A stretch of 22,500 nucleotides of DNA. Origin: Glandiceps talaboti. Taxonomy: Eukaryota; Hemichordata; Enteropneusta; Spengelidae. Below the pieces are notes generated by a model. That model had not been told where the DNA came from and made no database searches. It was given only the letters and a program-made list of their open reading frames with translations. Location of the stretch: the NCBI RefSeq assembly GCF_964340395.1, contig NC_135567.1, positions 14,260,306-14,282,805 of the forward strand, given 5' to 3'. Position 1 is the stretch's first letter. Each line of letters starts with the position of its first letter. Position numbers and translations under genes: made by a program. Below, one piece after another: positions 8,201 through 16,400 of this stretch.

Positions 8201-11200
8201 AAATATATTCTATATTTTTTGTTCAACTTTGATCTTGCACGGTATAATGGTTGTAGTTTTTATCTGGTTAAAATTTTTGAAATAGGGTTATTGTCTAACT
8301 CGCCTTTCTTTCTTTTTTATTTCTTTTCAACAGGAAAGGCTATACTTGTCAACTTCCTGTATATCTGTGGTCATGTCACAATAGAAAAACCATCTGCAAA
8401 AAAACGAACAATATCAGATGTTCAGGTGCAGGAAACTGTTATAAATAAATCCAATAGGAGAGATGGTGAGACCACTCAACCTGTGACATCACAACGATAT
8501 ATGCCACATCATCAGAATAAGAGCCCCAAAATTGATGATGTTGTTTTAAGGATAAGAAAACCTGGGTCTTCAACTTTACCACTTTTCAAATTAGTACGTA
8601 AGGAAACTTCATCACAAGTGAAAGAAAGACCAACCCAACAGAGTAAAGTCTTGAAACTTGTTAACATCGACAAATCAGCAAAACGTCCTGCAGAGATGAA
8701 ACTAGAACCATTTCATGTGCCAATTAACCAATCAGAACCCAGAAACACATCACCAGGAAACAACCAATCAGAAGTTGGTCCAGTAAAGCCAAACCAATCA
8801 GAATCATTACTTGCAACCTTTGAGGATACTGGAATAACTCCTACAGAAGTGAACCAATCAACATCAGATGCTGTTCAAATTGACCAATCACAGTCTACTG
8901 CAACAGTAATGAACCAATCAAAGTATGCTCCCACACTAATGGATCAATCTCATTCAACATCCATGGGATTTGACTTATCAAAATCAATTTCAACAGAAAT
9001 CAACCAATCAGAATTCACATCACCAGACATGACAACTCCAATTGAAATATCAGAAACCACTGTAAAAGGAATTGACCAATCAGGGTCCAGTCCTGAAGAA
9101 ACTAACCAACCATGGCCCACTTCCATTGAAATTAACCAAACAGAGTCAAGTCTTGTGGCAATTGACCTATCACAATCTAGTGCATTTATTGACCAATCAG
9201 GGTCAACTCCTAAACAAAATAACCAACCACAACTCACTTCCATGAACATGGACCAATCAGAGCCAAACCTTGTGGCAATTGACCTATCACAATCTAGCAA
9301 AAGTATTGTCCAATCAGAGTCCACATCTGCAATAACTGACCAATCGGTATCCTTCTCTCATGGTACCAGGAAATATCAATCACCGTCTCACTCCCAGGCA
9401 GTGGCACATTTGGAAAATGTTGAAAGATTTATTAAAACAGAAAAAAGTACTGAAACAGGAAAACCTTTGAGAGCAGAAACAGACACAGATGATGATGACA
9501 ACTTGGTTGCAAGAATGCCAAAGAAGGTGTGTATGCTGAACATTACTGATGGTAGAGTCAACAACGATAGTCATGGTTCAGTTAACGATAGTTTTGGTAC
9601 GGTTAACAATGATATTCGTGGTACAGTTAACAACAATAGTCGTGGTACAGTTAACTATGATAGTTGTGGTACAGTTAATGATAGTCGTGGTACAGTTAAC
9701 AATGACAGTTGCAGCACTGCTAAGAATGATAGTCACGGTACAGTTAACGGTAGTCGTGATACAGTTAACAACGATAGTCGTGGTACAGTTAACAATGACA
9801 GTTGCAGCACTGCTAAAAATGATAGCCACGGTACAGTTAACGGTAGTCGTGATACAGTTAACAACGATAGTCATGGTACAGTTAGCAATGACAGTTGCAG
9901 CACTGCTAAAAATGACTGTTGCGGCACTGTTAACAGTGATAATCGCGGCACTGTTAACAATGAAAGTCAAGGTAAAGTCGACAGTGATAGTGTCCACAAT
10001 GTAAAACAAGAAAAAACTCAGAAGCAAGTAGAAATTGAATCAGCTAAAAAGGAGGACATGCCAAGACCCGGTACGATTGTGACAAAAAAGACACCTAGCA
10101 AACACAAACTAAAGAAACAACGGGGAAAAATGTACGAATGTTTATCGTGTCACGAACTTTTCCAAACCAGATCAGTTTTCAAGTTACACAGAAAGACTCA
10201 CCAAGGACAAATTTACACTTGTGACGAATGCGGTAAACAATTTAAAGGTATTTCGTATTTAAAACAGCACCAAGTCGTGCACGGTAGTAAAGAAGCAGAC
10301 TACACGTGTGATGAGTGTAACAAAACTTTCGCCTCCAAGAAATCATTACGGCGACACAAGTCAACTCATCTACAAATCGAATGTACATGTAACATTTGTA
10401 ACAAGGTTTTTAATTCGCAGAAAATGCTAAGAACACATATGAGAGATCACGCGCTCCAAACACAATGCGCATGTCCAAAATGCGGCAAACTATTCACTCG
10501 CGAAAGCGAAATGAAGGTTCATCTCATTGTTCATATGCAAGACAAAGCGTACAAGTGCGGTATGTGCGAGAAAAGTTTTGATAGCCATGCTGCACTAACT
10601 CAACATCGACGGCTGCATATTGCGAAACAAATATGTAGTTTTTGCGGCATGTGTTTTCTTAGTAAAGAGAATTACGACAAACATATGTACGTACACACGA
10701 AGGAAAAGTTATACGACTGTTCAGAGTGTGGAAACTCGTTTTTGACAGAATCGCTTTTGAAGATACACATGCAAAGACACGGCGAGAAGAAATATCAATG
10801 TCAGTATTGTGGTAAATTCTACCGCTATAGTAAAGAATTCCATATGCATATCAATATGCATACGAAAGAACATAAATATCTCTGTATGACATGCGGGCGT
10901 TGTTTTTATAACACTACCGTGTTAATGCGACATGAACTTACGCATGTGAAAGATAAGCCGTATCTCTGTGAATTATGTGGCAAGTCTTTCGTACAGCGAT
11001 ATTATCTGACAAAACATATGGAGCTCCATAATGCTGTGAAGCCGCACGAGTGTAACATCTGTGGGAAATCGTTCGCCTTACTTTCGTACCTACGCCGTCA
11101 TAAACTTAGTCACTCAAACAGTAAACCGCATAATTGTGATAAGTGCGATAAAAGTTTTGTGGAGAAAAGACAGTTACAGAAACATTTAGTGGAACATGAA

Positions 11201-11221
11201 GAAAAAGAAAGAGACTCCTAG
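5034..11221 (+). CDS. Zinc-finger gene A: 13-finger C2H2 protein with an unrecognised N-terminal module
   Basis: Coding exons 5034-5214, 6895-7017 and 8334-11221 join in phase to 1063 residues. The N-terminal module (about 1-120) resembles gene B's: FRLSVGEGFDVIL, then CRILEEAKNDQKIG, KWFQKSANSLITQF and GKAILVNFLYICGH. I cannot assign it to a known domain. Residues about 120-230 are basic and polar. Residues about 231-437 repeat NQS/DQS roughly every 10-18 residues. About 506-655 is an 8-residue GTVNNDSR-type repeat. ψKxE SUMO-like sites lie near 468 (IKTE) and 658 (VKQE). Thirteen C2H2 fingers fill about 702-1053, nearly all C-x2-C-x12-H-x3-H, joined by seven-residue linkers that lack TGEKP. 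Likely a nuclear DNA-binding regulator. The acceptor and donor of every intron fit GT-AG. Its tandem paralogue is gene B. Confidence 0.88.
5548..5730 (-). mobile_element. Probable non-LTR retroelement 3' end with (AAAT/AGAT)n tail
   Basis: Read on the minus strand, a unique segment ends GGGCCTTGAGCCTGATCC, then AAACAATAAATAAA and a tail of AAAT and AGAT tetranucleotides (plus-strand 5548-5581). A short microsatellite tail after an AATAAA is typical of LINE/SINE 3' termini. There is no coding part, so the family is open and the 5' boundary near 5730 is a guess. Confidence 0.4.
5691..5725. repeat. Hairpin CTCTCCAGT / ACTGGAGAG
   Basis: Perfect 9-bp inverted repeat with a 17-base loop that itself contains the near-palindrome GCACTGTGC. 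It sits inside the retroelement-like segment in gene A intron 1. Confidence 0.7.
6083..6374. mobile_element. MITE with CAGGGCTC inverted ends (hAT-like)
   Basis: Left end CAGGGCTCGAAATAATTAA and right end (reversed) CAGGGCTCAAAATTAA are inverted repeats. Subterminal GTAGTCC/GGACTAC and GGCTACCA motifs recur inside. CAGGG ends suggest hAT, but I could not find an 8-bp target duplication. A truncated relative lies in inverse orientation at 14025-14180 in gene B intron 1. Confidence 0.6.
6525..6894 (+). repeat. Tandem degenerate copies of the gene A exon 2 acceptor region
   Basis: A 112-121 bp unit containing a pyrimidine stretch, an AG-like acceptor, a (A)TTGTTGCC-like exon start, GAGGAAGCCAAAAATG and a C-rich tail (ACCCCCTCCCCCT) occurs three times before the true exon. 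The GAGGAAG blocks start at 6563, 6675 and 6796; the genuine exon block is at 6912. The copies are out of frame with stops, so they are decoys and not alternative exons. Confidence 0.75.
6895..7017 (+). CDS. Gene A, coding exon 2 (123 bp)
   Basis: Acceptor CTTTCTCCTTAG, donor GTACGT. It encodes (D)CCRILEEAKNDQKIGLIYK, WFQKSANSLITQF and ESGDVTEK, with split codons at both ends. Gene B's exon 2 is the same length and phase; its protein agrees at nearly half of the positions, including EEAK, KIG, KWFQ and LxxQF. Confidence 0.85.
7571..7605 (-). ncRNA. Hammerhead-like motif of the kind seen at retroelement ends
   Basis: On the minus strand: CTGAAGA, one extra A, a 6-bp stem GGTCTC/GAGACC closing a TTGTGT loop, then GAAA and TGTC. 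CUGANGA...GAAA is the conserved hammerhead core. The extra A before stem II departs from the consensus and no flanking stems I/III are obvious, so activity is doubtful. Similar CTGAAGAAGG...CCGAAA strings mark the ends of some Penelope-like and related elements (recalled, not searched). No protein remnant is visible beside it. Confidence 0.35.
7640..8045 (+). repeat. 66-67 bp minisatellite, six copies, in gene A intron 2
   Basis: The unit includes CAGGGTGAGTGTTCTACAG, ACTTGATGGGTAGGCTG, TATCACTCAGCCGTGTC and TCACTCACAAACC. The TTCTACAG-type block starts at 7662, 7725, 7792, 7858, 7925 and 7992. Each good copy contains a donor-like GGTGAGTG and an acceptor-like TTCTACAG only a few bases apart. 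Confidence 0.9.
8334..11221 (+). CDS. Gene A, coding exon 3 (linker and all zinc fingers)
   Basis: It starts with GA, completing the Gly codon after exon 2, and ends at TAG 11219-11221. It encodes the last strand of the N-terminal module (KAILVNFLYICGHV), the disordered linker with two repeat blocks, and 13 fingers from MYECLSC at 10130. Having all fingers in one large exon is usual for poly-C2H2 genes. The open frame extends 115 bases upstream of the acceptor by chance. Confidence 0.92.
8727..9360 (+). repeat. Coding repeat: (N/D)QS motifs written with CCAATCA
   Basis: About twenty irregular repeats of Asn/Asp-Gln-Ser, spelled AACCAATCA or GACCAATCA, spaced by 10-18 residues with partly conserved spacers (for example LVAIDLSQSS occurs twice). 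The region is polar, Ser/Thr/Gln-rich and presumably disordered. Gene B has no counterpart. Confidence 0.85.
9544..9980 (+). repeat. Coding repeat: 24-bp GTVNNDSR units with a 93-bp higher-order unit
   Basis: Short units such as GGTACAGTTAACAATGATAG encode GTVNNDS(R/H/C). A 93-bp (31-residue) higher-order unit starting GTTAACAATGACAGTTGCAG occurs at 9695, 9788 and 9881. Because the periods are multiples of three, other frames and the opposite strand also stay open; those shadow frames are not genes. Confidence 0.9.
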
Positions 11222-11518
11222 ACAGACAAAAACTCTAACTGGAACGTTAAAATGTGCCTCAGAGACAGTCTGTAAGGAATGCTGTGACAGGCGCCCTCAT
11301 ACACCATTTAAGAGAGAGGCCAGTGAGGGTGAATTGAAACATGTCTGACAGTTTAACTCAGGGACTAATTCACTAGTTATCAAATCTTTCCAAACTTTTT
11401 TTTTATTTTAACTGAAAATTGTCTTTTCTTGAACAAAGTGAAACTAAATTTTAAATCTTATCTCAGTATTGCACTGCAGTTTATAAATACCTCTAGTATG
11501 TATGCAATAGTGTAAGTA

Positions 11519-11524
11519 AATAAA
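11519..11524 (+). terminator. Candidate poly(A) signal AATAAA of gene A
   Basis: First AATAAA after the gene A stop, about 300 bp downstream. A dense set of further AATAAA hexamers follows in the minisatellite at 11718-12190, so the site actually used cannot be told from sequence. Confidence 0.4.
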
Positions 11525-11562
11525 TCACTGTTACATATGTAGTAGTAAATACAACTATGATG

Positions 11563-11671
11563 GCATGCAGTATTGCGAGTTATCATTGTTACTATGGTAA
11601 CATACATGCAGTGATACAAGTTATCACTGTTACTATGGTAACATGCATGCAGTGATACAAGTTATCACTGT
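11563..11671 (+). repeat. 41-bp tandem repeat carrying RFX X-box-like palindromes
   Basis: The unit ATGCAGTGATACAAGTTATCACTGTTACTATGGTAAC occurs about 2.6 times. GTTACTATGGTAAC at 11588-11601 and 11629-11642 fits the X-box consensus GTHNYYATRRNAAC at every position. TGATACAAGTTATCA is also a near-palindrome. Confidence 0.75.
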
Positions 11672-11717
11672 TATGTATGATTTTATTTGAGATACTGTAA
11701 ATACTATTGTATCATTT

Positions 11718-12190
11718 TAAAATAAATTGTCACTCATTGGAAATTCCCAGTATGGGAAAATAAAATTAATTGTCACCCATTGGAAATTCCAAGTACGGGA
11801 AAATGAAATAAATTGGAAATTCCAAGTACAGGAAAATAAAATAAATTGTCACCCCTTGGAGATTCCAAGTACGGGAAAATGAAATAAATTGGAAATTCCA
11901 AGTACGGGAAAATGAAATAAATTGTCACCCCTTGGAGATTCCAAGTACGGGAAAATGAAATAAATTGGAAATTCCAAGTACGGGAAAATGAAATAAATTG
12001 TCACCCCTTGGAGATTCCAAGTACGGGAAAATGAAATAAATTGTCACCCCTTGGAGATTCCAAGTACGGGAAAATGAAATAAATTGGAAATTCCAAGTAC
12101 GGGAAAATGAAATAAATTGTCACCCCTTGGAGATTCCAAGTACGGGAAAATGAAATAAATTGGAAATTCCAAGTACGGGAAAATAAAATT
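11718..12190 (+). repeat. 43/33-bp compound minisatellite with AATAAA and GGAAATTCC in the units
   Basis: Two related units alternate: a 43-bp one (AAATAAATTGTCACCCCTTG, GAGATTCCAAGTACGGGAAAATG) and a 33-bp one lacking the TGTCACCCC part (AAATAAATTGGAAATTCC, AAGTACGGGAAAATG). There are about twelve GGA(A/G)ATTCC blocks and a dozen or more AATAAA hexamers. The copies on the right are almost identical, so expansion is recent; the leftmost copies are more diverged. Confidence 0.92.
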
Positions 12191-12262
12191 TTGAATGGAA
12201 TACAAACTTACTGTCGTTTTTGTGTCAATTCTCTCTCATTTCTCATCGTATGATAGTCTATG

Positions 12263-12737
12263 ATTATGTGTCTATTTGTCATTCTGTTTTTTTCTGGGTT
12301 TTATTTCTCCACCTTTACCCGTAAAAGATGTACCAGCTAGCTGCAACTGAATTAGTTGTTTAAAAATATGTTGATCTGTACAATAAGTTACTCGTCATGT
12401 AAGTTGTTTTACCTATCAAAATATTTTTAAATGACCAATCCAGTTGCAGATGGTCTCTTCCGAGGCGTTTATATTGGTGCCTTGAGATAATCAAGACACC
12501 TCTATTCATACCTTAAACAAACTCTCACTTTCAGTCAAAGACAATAGAAAATACAATAGCATTTAAGAGGAGAGAAAAACCTTTCAGAAAATATATGGGT
12601 TGATGGTGTAAACTTTATTCATTGTTGGGAAACAATAACTTGAAAATATGTCGCCCTTAAAATATTCCCTTTGTGTATCTCCACCTTAAGGGTAAAAGTG
12701 GAGAGAAAAAACAGAATGGCAAATAGACACATCATAT
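12263..12737. mobile_element. Foldback element with ~60-bp imperfect inverted arms
   Basis: The left arm 12263-12327 (TGTGTCTATTTGTCATTCTG, T/C-rich run, CTCCACCTTTACCCGTAA) is the reverse complement of 12680-12737 (CTCCACCTTAAGGGTAAAAG, GAGAGAAAAAACAGAATGGC, AAATAGACACA) with small gaps. The 350-bp interior has no coding frame. It is probably a MITE or local inversion-duplication; no target duplication identified. Confidence 0.6.
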
Positions 12738-12889
12738 CGTTGACCATGGATAGGATTGTATCACCTGTTTTTTTTTTTTAGCTGTACACAGATAAATCAC
12801 ATGACAATATACATAGAGATACACTATGAACTGTTTATAATGTTTATTGTATTTGTAATTAATTACTCCCTCTTATTTTGTGCTTGTCA

Positions 12890-12918
12890 CCCCCCCCCCT
12901 GCTTGCCCCCCCCCCCCC
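12890..12918 (+). repeat. Poly-C tracts
   Basis: Two long C runs (about 10 and 14 bases) separated by TGCTTG. The minus strand is G-rich. Another C run lies at 13885-13898. The rest of 12738-13180 is AT-rich and shows no gene. Confidence 0.9.
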
Positions 12919-13185
12919 ATGTTCAACCATATAGGTAAGGTTGCATTTATGGAAAGTTACAGACAATCAAGTTTTTCATGTTTTTTTGTTCAAATTTAGA
13001 TTTTTTTGTTGACAAGAATACGAAAATATTTACACAAATTCCTTAATTATTCTGAGTTGATCCCGATATTCTAGTCTCTAAAATTATTACCTGCATAGCA
13101 AAATTTGCTTATCTTCAGGTTTACCTGGTTTTTTTTTTCTGTTTTGAGGAAAAGTATTTGAAAGTGTAGTCATATGAACTGAAAC

Positions 13186-13237
13186 CAGCGCCCTCAGGGT
13201 CGATTTGTGGCTAACATGGAATACCCAGAATGCAACG
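13186..13237 (+). promoter_or_regulatory. Gene B proximal promoter boxes matching gene A
   Basis: CAGCGCCCTC at 13186-13195 and ACCCAGAATGCAACG at 13223-13237, about 120 bp before the ATG. The second is a ZNF143/Staf-like core. The boxes are 37 bp apart start to start (33 bp in gene A). Little else in the flank aligns, so these are the conserved parts of the duplicated promoter. Confidence 0.6.
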
Positions 13238-13355
13238 GTGCACTCGTAAAGCAGACATCATTTCCAGGTCATAACAAGGCGAAGGTGTCTGTGAGCTGTG
13301 TTGTTATTTGTAACTGTTTTCATCGAGTTACACGATCGTGTATGTAATAGTCAGA

Positions 13356-13494
13356 ATGGAGAGTTTCTGGCTGTCAATCGGAGAAGATTTTGACATCTTC
13401 CTTTGCGAGGACACCCCTAGTATTCAAATTCGCGGAGACACCACCTCAAGATCAAGGTCCGAAAAACTACCGGAGTTGAGTTTTACGCTAGACG
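13356..13494 (+). CDS. Gene B, coding exon 1
   Basis: ATG at 13356 (context cagaATGG). Forty-six codons plus one base, donor GTAAGA. It starts MESFWLSIGEDFDIFLCED and ends LPELSFTLD. The match of the first 16 residues to gene A fixes the start; the rest is shorter than in A and unrelated. Confidence 0.82.
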
Positions 13495-16400
13495 GTAAGA
13501 AATAACTTCCGGTATGATTTTACCACCGTCAGTATATTTTGGTTTTGAATGTTTGTCGAATATACCGTTCAAGCTAGCTGCGAACACAATATGTTGAGTC
13601 GAGTAGGCATCACCTTGAACAAACAAAAGCTGCGAACGAGGTTGAAATCCAAGGCCAATGATGTTGGAGTGAAGGTCGCCCTCAATGCCAAATTCACAGA
13701 CGTAAAAGATGGCCTCGGTCATATGCTAATTTTAGAATTTAAATAACATTCATAGTGCTAAAGCTGATTAAACGCTGGTGTTGCAAATGAGAGATACTAC
13801 TGTACTAGAACTCCAGATTATTAAATTAAAATGCACATTATTTTTCTTGGACGTGGAGTTTTAAGTGAACAACCCCTCACTAACCCCCCCCCCCCCCCAT
13901 CCATCCAATTTTGACAAGTTTCCCAAATATTAGGAATAAAATATTTTTTATATATGACTCTTTATGAGAGAATTCACAGATGAAAAAATTGACCTCTGTG
14001 CTGTAACAATGTAAACATACAGCTAGGCTTGAAATCAATTTTTTTCTTTGGTAGTCCTAGTGGGCTACTAATTTCAGAAATTGGTAGCCCAAGCATTTTG
14101 ACCTGTAGTCCCATATTTCCTCTGCTGGAAATGTGTGTGCCATTGAAATATTTTTATGTCTGTAAATCGTCCATAAATTCAAAATAGAGGGGTGTGGTCA
14201 TCTTGCTACTACCATAATATTGTAAGGGATAGATCTACAAGGTGGGAGATAAAACAACATACAAATTGAACGGGAGGGGAAGGGGGTGGGGGTGGGGTGG
14301 GGGCAATATATACGTGTAAATAGCCTTATCACTGCTATTAGGGAGGAACAGGGCAGAATTTACCTGCTTTGTACACTTATCAAAATACTGATAAAATGAA
14401 TGGGCAACTCGGATTTTAATCACTTGCCACCCTTAAAAAAACACTGGTAGGGAACCCAGGTAAAATGACAGTGGAACTCGGGTAGATTTTACCTACTTAC
14501 CACCCTGTACAAAAACACTGGTAGGGAACCCTGGTAAAATGACTGGAGAACTCAGGTAGATATTACCTACTTACAGCCTACTTACCACCCTTAACAAAAA
14601 CACTGGTAGGGAACCCTTGTAAAATGACTTGGGAACTTGGGTAGATTTTACCTAATTACCACCCTTTACAAAAACAGTGGTAGGGAACCCTTGTAAAATG
14701 ACTTGGGAACTTGGGTAGATTTTACCTACTTACTACCCTTAACAAAAACACTGGTAGGGAACCCTGGTAAAATGACAGGGGAACTCATGTAGATTTTACC
14801 TACTTACCACCCTTAACAAAAACACTGGTAGGGAACCCAGGTAAAATGACAGTGGAACTCGGGTAGATTTTACCTACTTACCACCCTTAACAAAAACACT
14901 GGTAGGAAACCCTGGTAAAATGACAGGGGAACTCGGATAGATTTTACCTACTTACCACCCTTAGCAAAAACACTAGTAGGGAACCCTGGTAAAGTGACTG
15001 GGGAACTCAGGTAGATTTTACCTTCTTACCACCCTTAACAAGGACACTGGTAGGGAACCCTGGTAAAATGACAAGGGAACTCAGGTATATTTTACCATCT
15101 TACCAACCATGACTAGAGACAAGTTTTAAATAATATGGGGACCCAAATTATATGAATATTTTCATAATTACAATAATATTAAGCACTGGTAGGAACCCTG
15201 GTAAAATGACAGGGGAATTAGGTAGATTTTACCTACTTACTACCCTTAACAAAACACTGGTAGGGAACCCTTGTAAAATGACATGGGAACTCAGGTAGAT
15301 TTTACCTACTTACTGCCCTTAACAAAAACACTGGTAGGGAAACCTGGTAAACTGACAGGCGAACTCAGGTAGATTTTACCTACTTACCACCCTTAACAAA
15401 AACACTGGTAGGGAACCCTGGTAAAATGACTGAGGAACACAGATAGATTTTACCTACCTGTACTGCCTACCCTTAAACAAAAACACTTTGGAACTATGGT
15501 ACAGTCATGTATTTTGTGAAAGAACTAACATAACACAAGTTCCACAATAATTCTATTTTGTGATAGAAGCAACATCACATAAGTTCTGCAATAATTCTAT
15601 TTTGTGATTCTCATTTCAGAATACTGTAAAGTTTGGGAGGAAGCTAAAGAAAACAATAAAATAGGAATACTTGGTAAATGGTTTCAGAACTCAACTCAAG
15701 AATTACTACATCAGTTTCAAATGGATGCACTCACAGATGAAGGTAAGAAACTTTATTGAAAGCTCCACTAGATGTAGCTGCAACCATAACATACTTGTGT
15801 CGGAGTTGACATGTATGTATAACAAACATTTTTCACATTTATTATGCTTTTGCAATTCATTCAACTACAAACAAGGACTTGGCATATCTTGTTTCACATT
15901 GATTTTTCCAAGTAGGAAGTCATGATAAAATTGTTTTATAAATGAAAAATCCAAAATAAATACACAATCCTCAGTGATATGACCACATTAAAACTGTACT
16001 ATCCACAACTGGAAGATTTTTTTCAAACTGTCTTGATAGGTATGATTGCCGTACTTGTAATATTAAAACTCTAAAGCCTAAAAAATTTGTTTGGTTTCGG
16101 TTACCCAGCCTCACCTAGATTTTCACTTCCAACCCTAAACTTTGTTTTATGTGTTTGATAGAACAATGATAAAATCATGAAAATTATAAACTGTTGAAAG
16201 AAATAGTGGATGTGGAAAATGAAATCAACTTAAAAAGACAATATAAAACTGTTCTTCCAATCTGTAATGGTTGTACATTTGATGGGAAGAAACCAATAAC
16301 ACAGAGGCCATATGGAAAACTAAGAGAAAACATAACTACCTGAACTAGACACTCAAAAAATATCTACCTACCCCACCTATTCTAAAATTTATGTAATTGG

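Larger units (their letters stand above)
7018..8333 (+). other. Gene A intron 2 (1,316 bp)
   Basis: GTACGT...TTCTTTTCAACAG. It holds C and A homopolymers at 7168-7203, a T run at 7254-7276, a hammerhead-like motif at 7571-7605 (minus) and a 66-67 bp minisatellite at about 7640-8045. The long open frame at 7431-7940 merely runs through the minisatellite. Confidence 0.75.
13495..15619 (+). other. Gene B intron 1 (2,125 bp)
   Basis: GTAAGA...TTCTCATTTCAG. It contains a truncated MITE at 14025-14180, a G-quadruplex motif at 14272-14303 and the 74-bp minisatellite at 14424-15486. The open frames at 13483-13746 on both strands overlap the splice donor region and resemble nothing. Confidence 0.75.

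Noticed and set aside
8219-8333. Upstream in-frame extension of gene A exon 3
   Set aside because: The acceptor TTCTTTTCAACAG and the phase match to exon 2, mirrored in gene B, show that this is intron.
8950-9324. 124-residue minus-strand frame (DPDWSI repeats)
   Set aside because: Antisense shadow of the NQS/DQS coding repeat.
9549-10027. Two ~150-residue frames overlapping gene A on both strands
   Set aside because: Shadows of the in-frame 24/93-bp repeat; the true frame is fixed by the downstream fingers and exon phases.
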